NCBI GenBank assembly: GCA_934408705.1
Contig: CAKRVL010000030.1
Coordinates: forward strand, 1-25,596
DNA length: 25,596 nt
Direction: 5' to 3'
Source of the DNA: an uncultured Blautia sp.
GTDB lineage: Bacteria; Bacillota; Clostridia; Lachnospirales; Lachnospiraceae
The notes beneath the pieces were generated by a model. That model made no database searches, was not told where the DNA came from, and saw nothing but the letters and a program-made list of their open reading frames with translations. Both the position numbers and the translations under genes were made by a program. Within the stretch, counting starts at the first letter, position 1; every line of letters begins with the position of its first letter. Shown here piece by piece: positions 25,109 through 25,596 of the stretch.

Positions 25109-25136
25109 ATATTACAGTATTTCACAGAAAAGTCAA
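25109..25136 (-). promoter_or_regulatory. Promoter of the nrdDG operon
   Basis: On the - strand, TTGACT (25136-25131), a 16-base spacer, then TAATAT (25114-25109). Transcription would start near 25102, about 60 bases before the chosen nrdD ATG. Confidence 0.6.
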
Positions 25137-25202
25137 GGGTAAAACAGCCGATTTAAAAAAACTGTGAAATATGCTGAATTTTCATGATTATTTGGCATGA
25201 AC

Positions 25203-25227
25203 AAAGGGCTGCCATGAGCAACCCTTT
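25203..25227 (-). terminator. Probable terminator of the ABC permease transcript
   Basis: aaaggg (25203-25208) pairs with ccctttt-side ccc/ttt (25222-25227), continuing inward with one mismatch and three more pairs around a 5-base loop. On the - strand it lies 46 bases after the permease stop and is followed by tttgtt, a modest T run. Confidence 0.55.
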
Positions 25228-25272
25228 CTTGTGTTCGCATCTTTTTCTATTATACTTGGAAAAAAATAAAAA

Positions 25273-25596
25273 TCAACCCTTGACACCGCCGGAAGTAAGT
25301 CCTCCAACAAGATTTTTCTCGATTCCAACGAAAAGAATTACAACAGGAACAATTGCATAGAGAGATGCAGCAAACAGATACTGCCACTCAATCATATTGT
25401 AGCCGTTGAAAATATTAATACCCACAGTCAGAGGCTTGAAGGTGTCGGTGGAAATCAGTGTCAGCGCTACTGTATATTCGTTCCAGGCGTTGATAAATAC
25501 GAAAATAAGCGCTGTAACGATACCAGGTGCAGCAACAGGCAGGAGGATCTTTAAAAGGGCATGTACGCGGTTACAGCCGTCAATAGTGGCAGCCTG
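25273..25596 (-). CDS. Carbohydrate ABC transporter permease (MalG-type), 5'-truncated by window edge
   Basis: The last 107 residues of a binding-protein-dependent inner-membrane permease, reading - strand from the window edge to TGA at 25273-25275. The first visible residues, QAATIDGCNRVHALLKILLP, are the EAA loop that docks on the ATPase. Then come a TM helix (PGIVTALIFVFINAWNEYT), the sugar-permease stretch LTLISTDTFKPLTVGI, the last TM helix (LFAASLYAIVPVVILFVGI) and the usual C-terminus GGLTSGGVKG. The family imports mono- or oligosaccharides with a paired permease, a lipoprotein binding protein and an MsmX-like ATPase, all presumably beyond the window edge. Substrate unknown. Confidence 0.92.
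   Translation of the reverse strand, partial: QAATIDGCNRVHALLKILLPVAAPGIVTALIFVFINAWNEYTVALTLISTDTFKPLTVGINIFNGYNMIEWQYLFAASLYAIVPVVILFVGIEKNLVGGLTSGGVKG

Noticed and set aside
23961..25142. 393-codon + strand frame opposite nrdD
   Set aside because: Shadow of the highly conserved nrdD coding sequence; no family features, and it runs through the nrdDG promoter.

Overview
The window reads as the chromosome of an anaerobic, low-to-mid GC Gram-positive bacterium of the Clostridia, most likely a gut Lachnospiraceae. The pointers are an oxygen-sensitive class III ribonucleotide reductase (nrdD/nrdG), a fatty-acid kinase (fakA-like) gene next to recG, a lysine/alanine-rich DUF6465-type protein typical of that family, clear sigma-A promoters, strong Shine-Dalgarno sites, and a large secreted Fn3-repeat protein of the Lachnospiraceae type. 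Genus cannot be decided from the sequence alone.

Layout. 1-4640 is housekeeping: the 3' part of a fakA-like gene, an intrinsic terminator, recG, then a histone-like DUF6465 protein with its own promoter and terminator. 4678-7339 holds miaB followed closely by a membrane diguanylate cyclase. 7437-13980 is a tightly packed signalling block on the + strand: a cytoplasmic GGDEF protein, a 1209-residue hybrid histidine kinase and a MATE exporter. The two later starts overlap the preceding stop as ATGA. The kinase carries, between a helical N-terminus and a PAS-like region, a stretch that I read as an HD-GYP domain that has lost its HD histidine. Two GGDEF genes and this HD-GYP-like kinase together suggest a cyclic-di-GMP signalling locus.

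13981-14281 is non-coding. It contains an 83-base element bounded by perfect 19-bp inverted repeats with an inner hairpin, then a bidirectional terminator. 14282-15961 (- strand) is a two-gene unit: a small two-TM protein and an M56 (BlaR1-like) membrane metallopeptidase, with no BlaI-type repressor in view. Divergent from it is a stand-alone 5'-3' exonuclease (16150-17199). 17435-22228 encodes a secreted protein of about 13 Fn3-like units with no visible covalent anchor. It ends at a cruciform-like bidirectional terminator facing nrdG.

22330-25043 is the nrdD-nrdG operon on the - strand, preceded by a promoter and two candidate NrdR boxes 31 bp apart. The window ends in the 3' part of a sugar ABC transporter permease (25273-25596, - strand). 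I saw no tRNA, rRNA, CRISPR array, transposase or phage gene.
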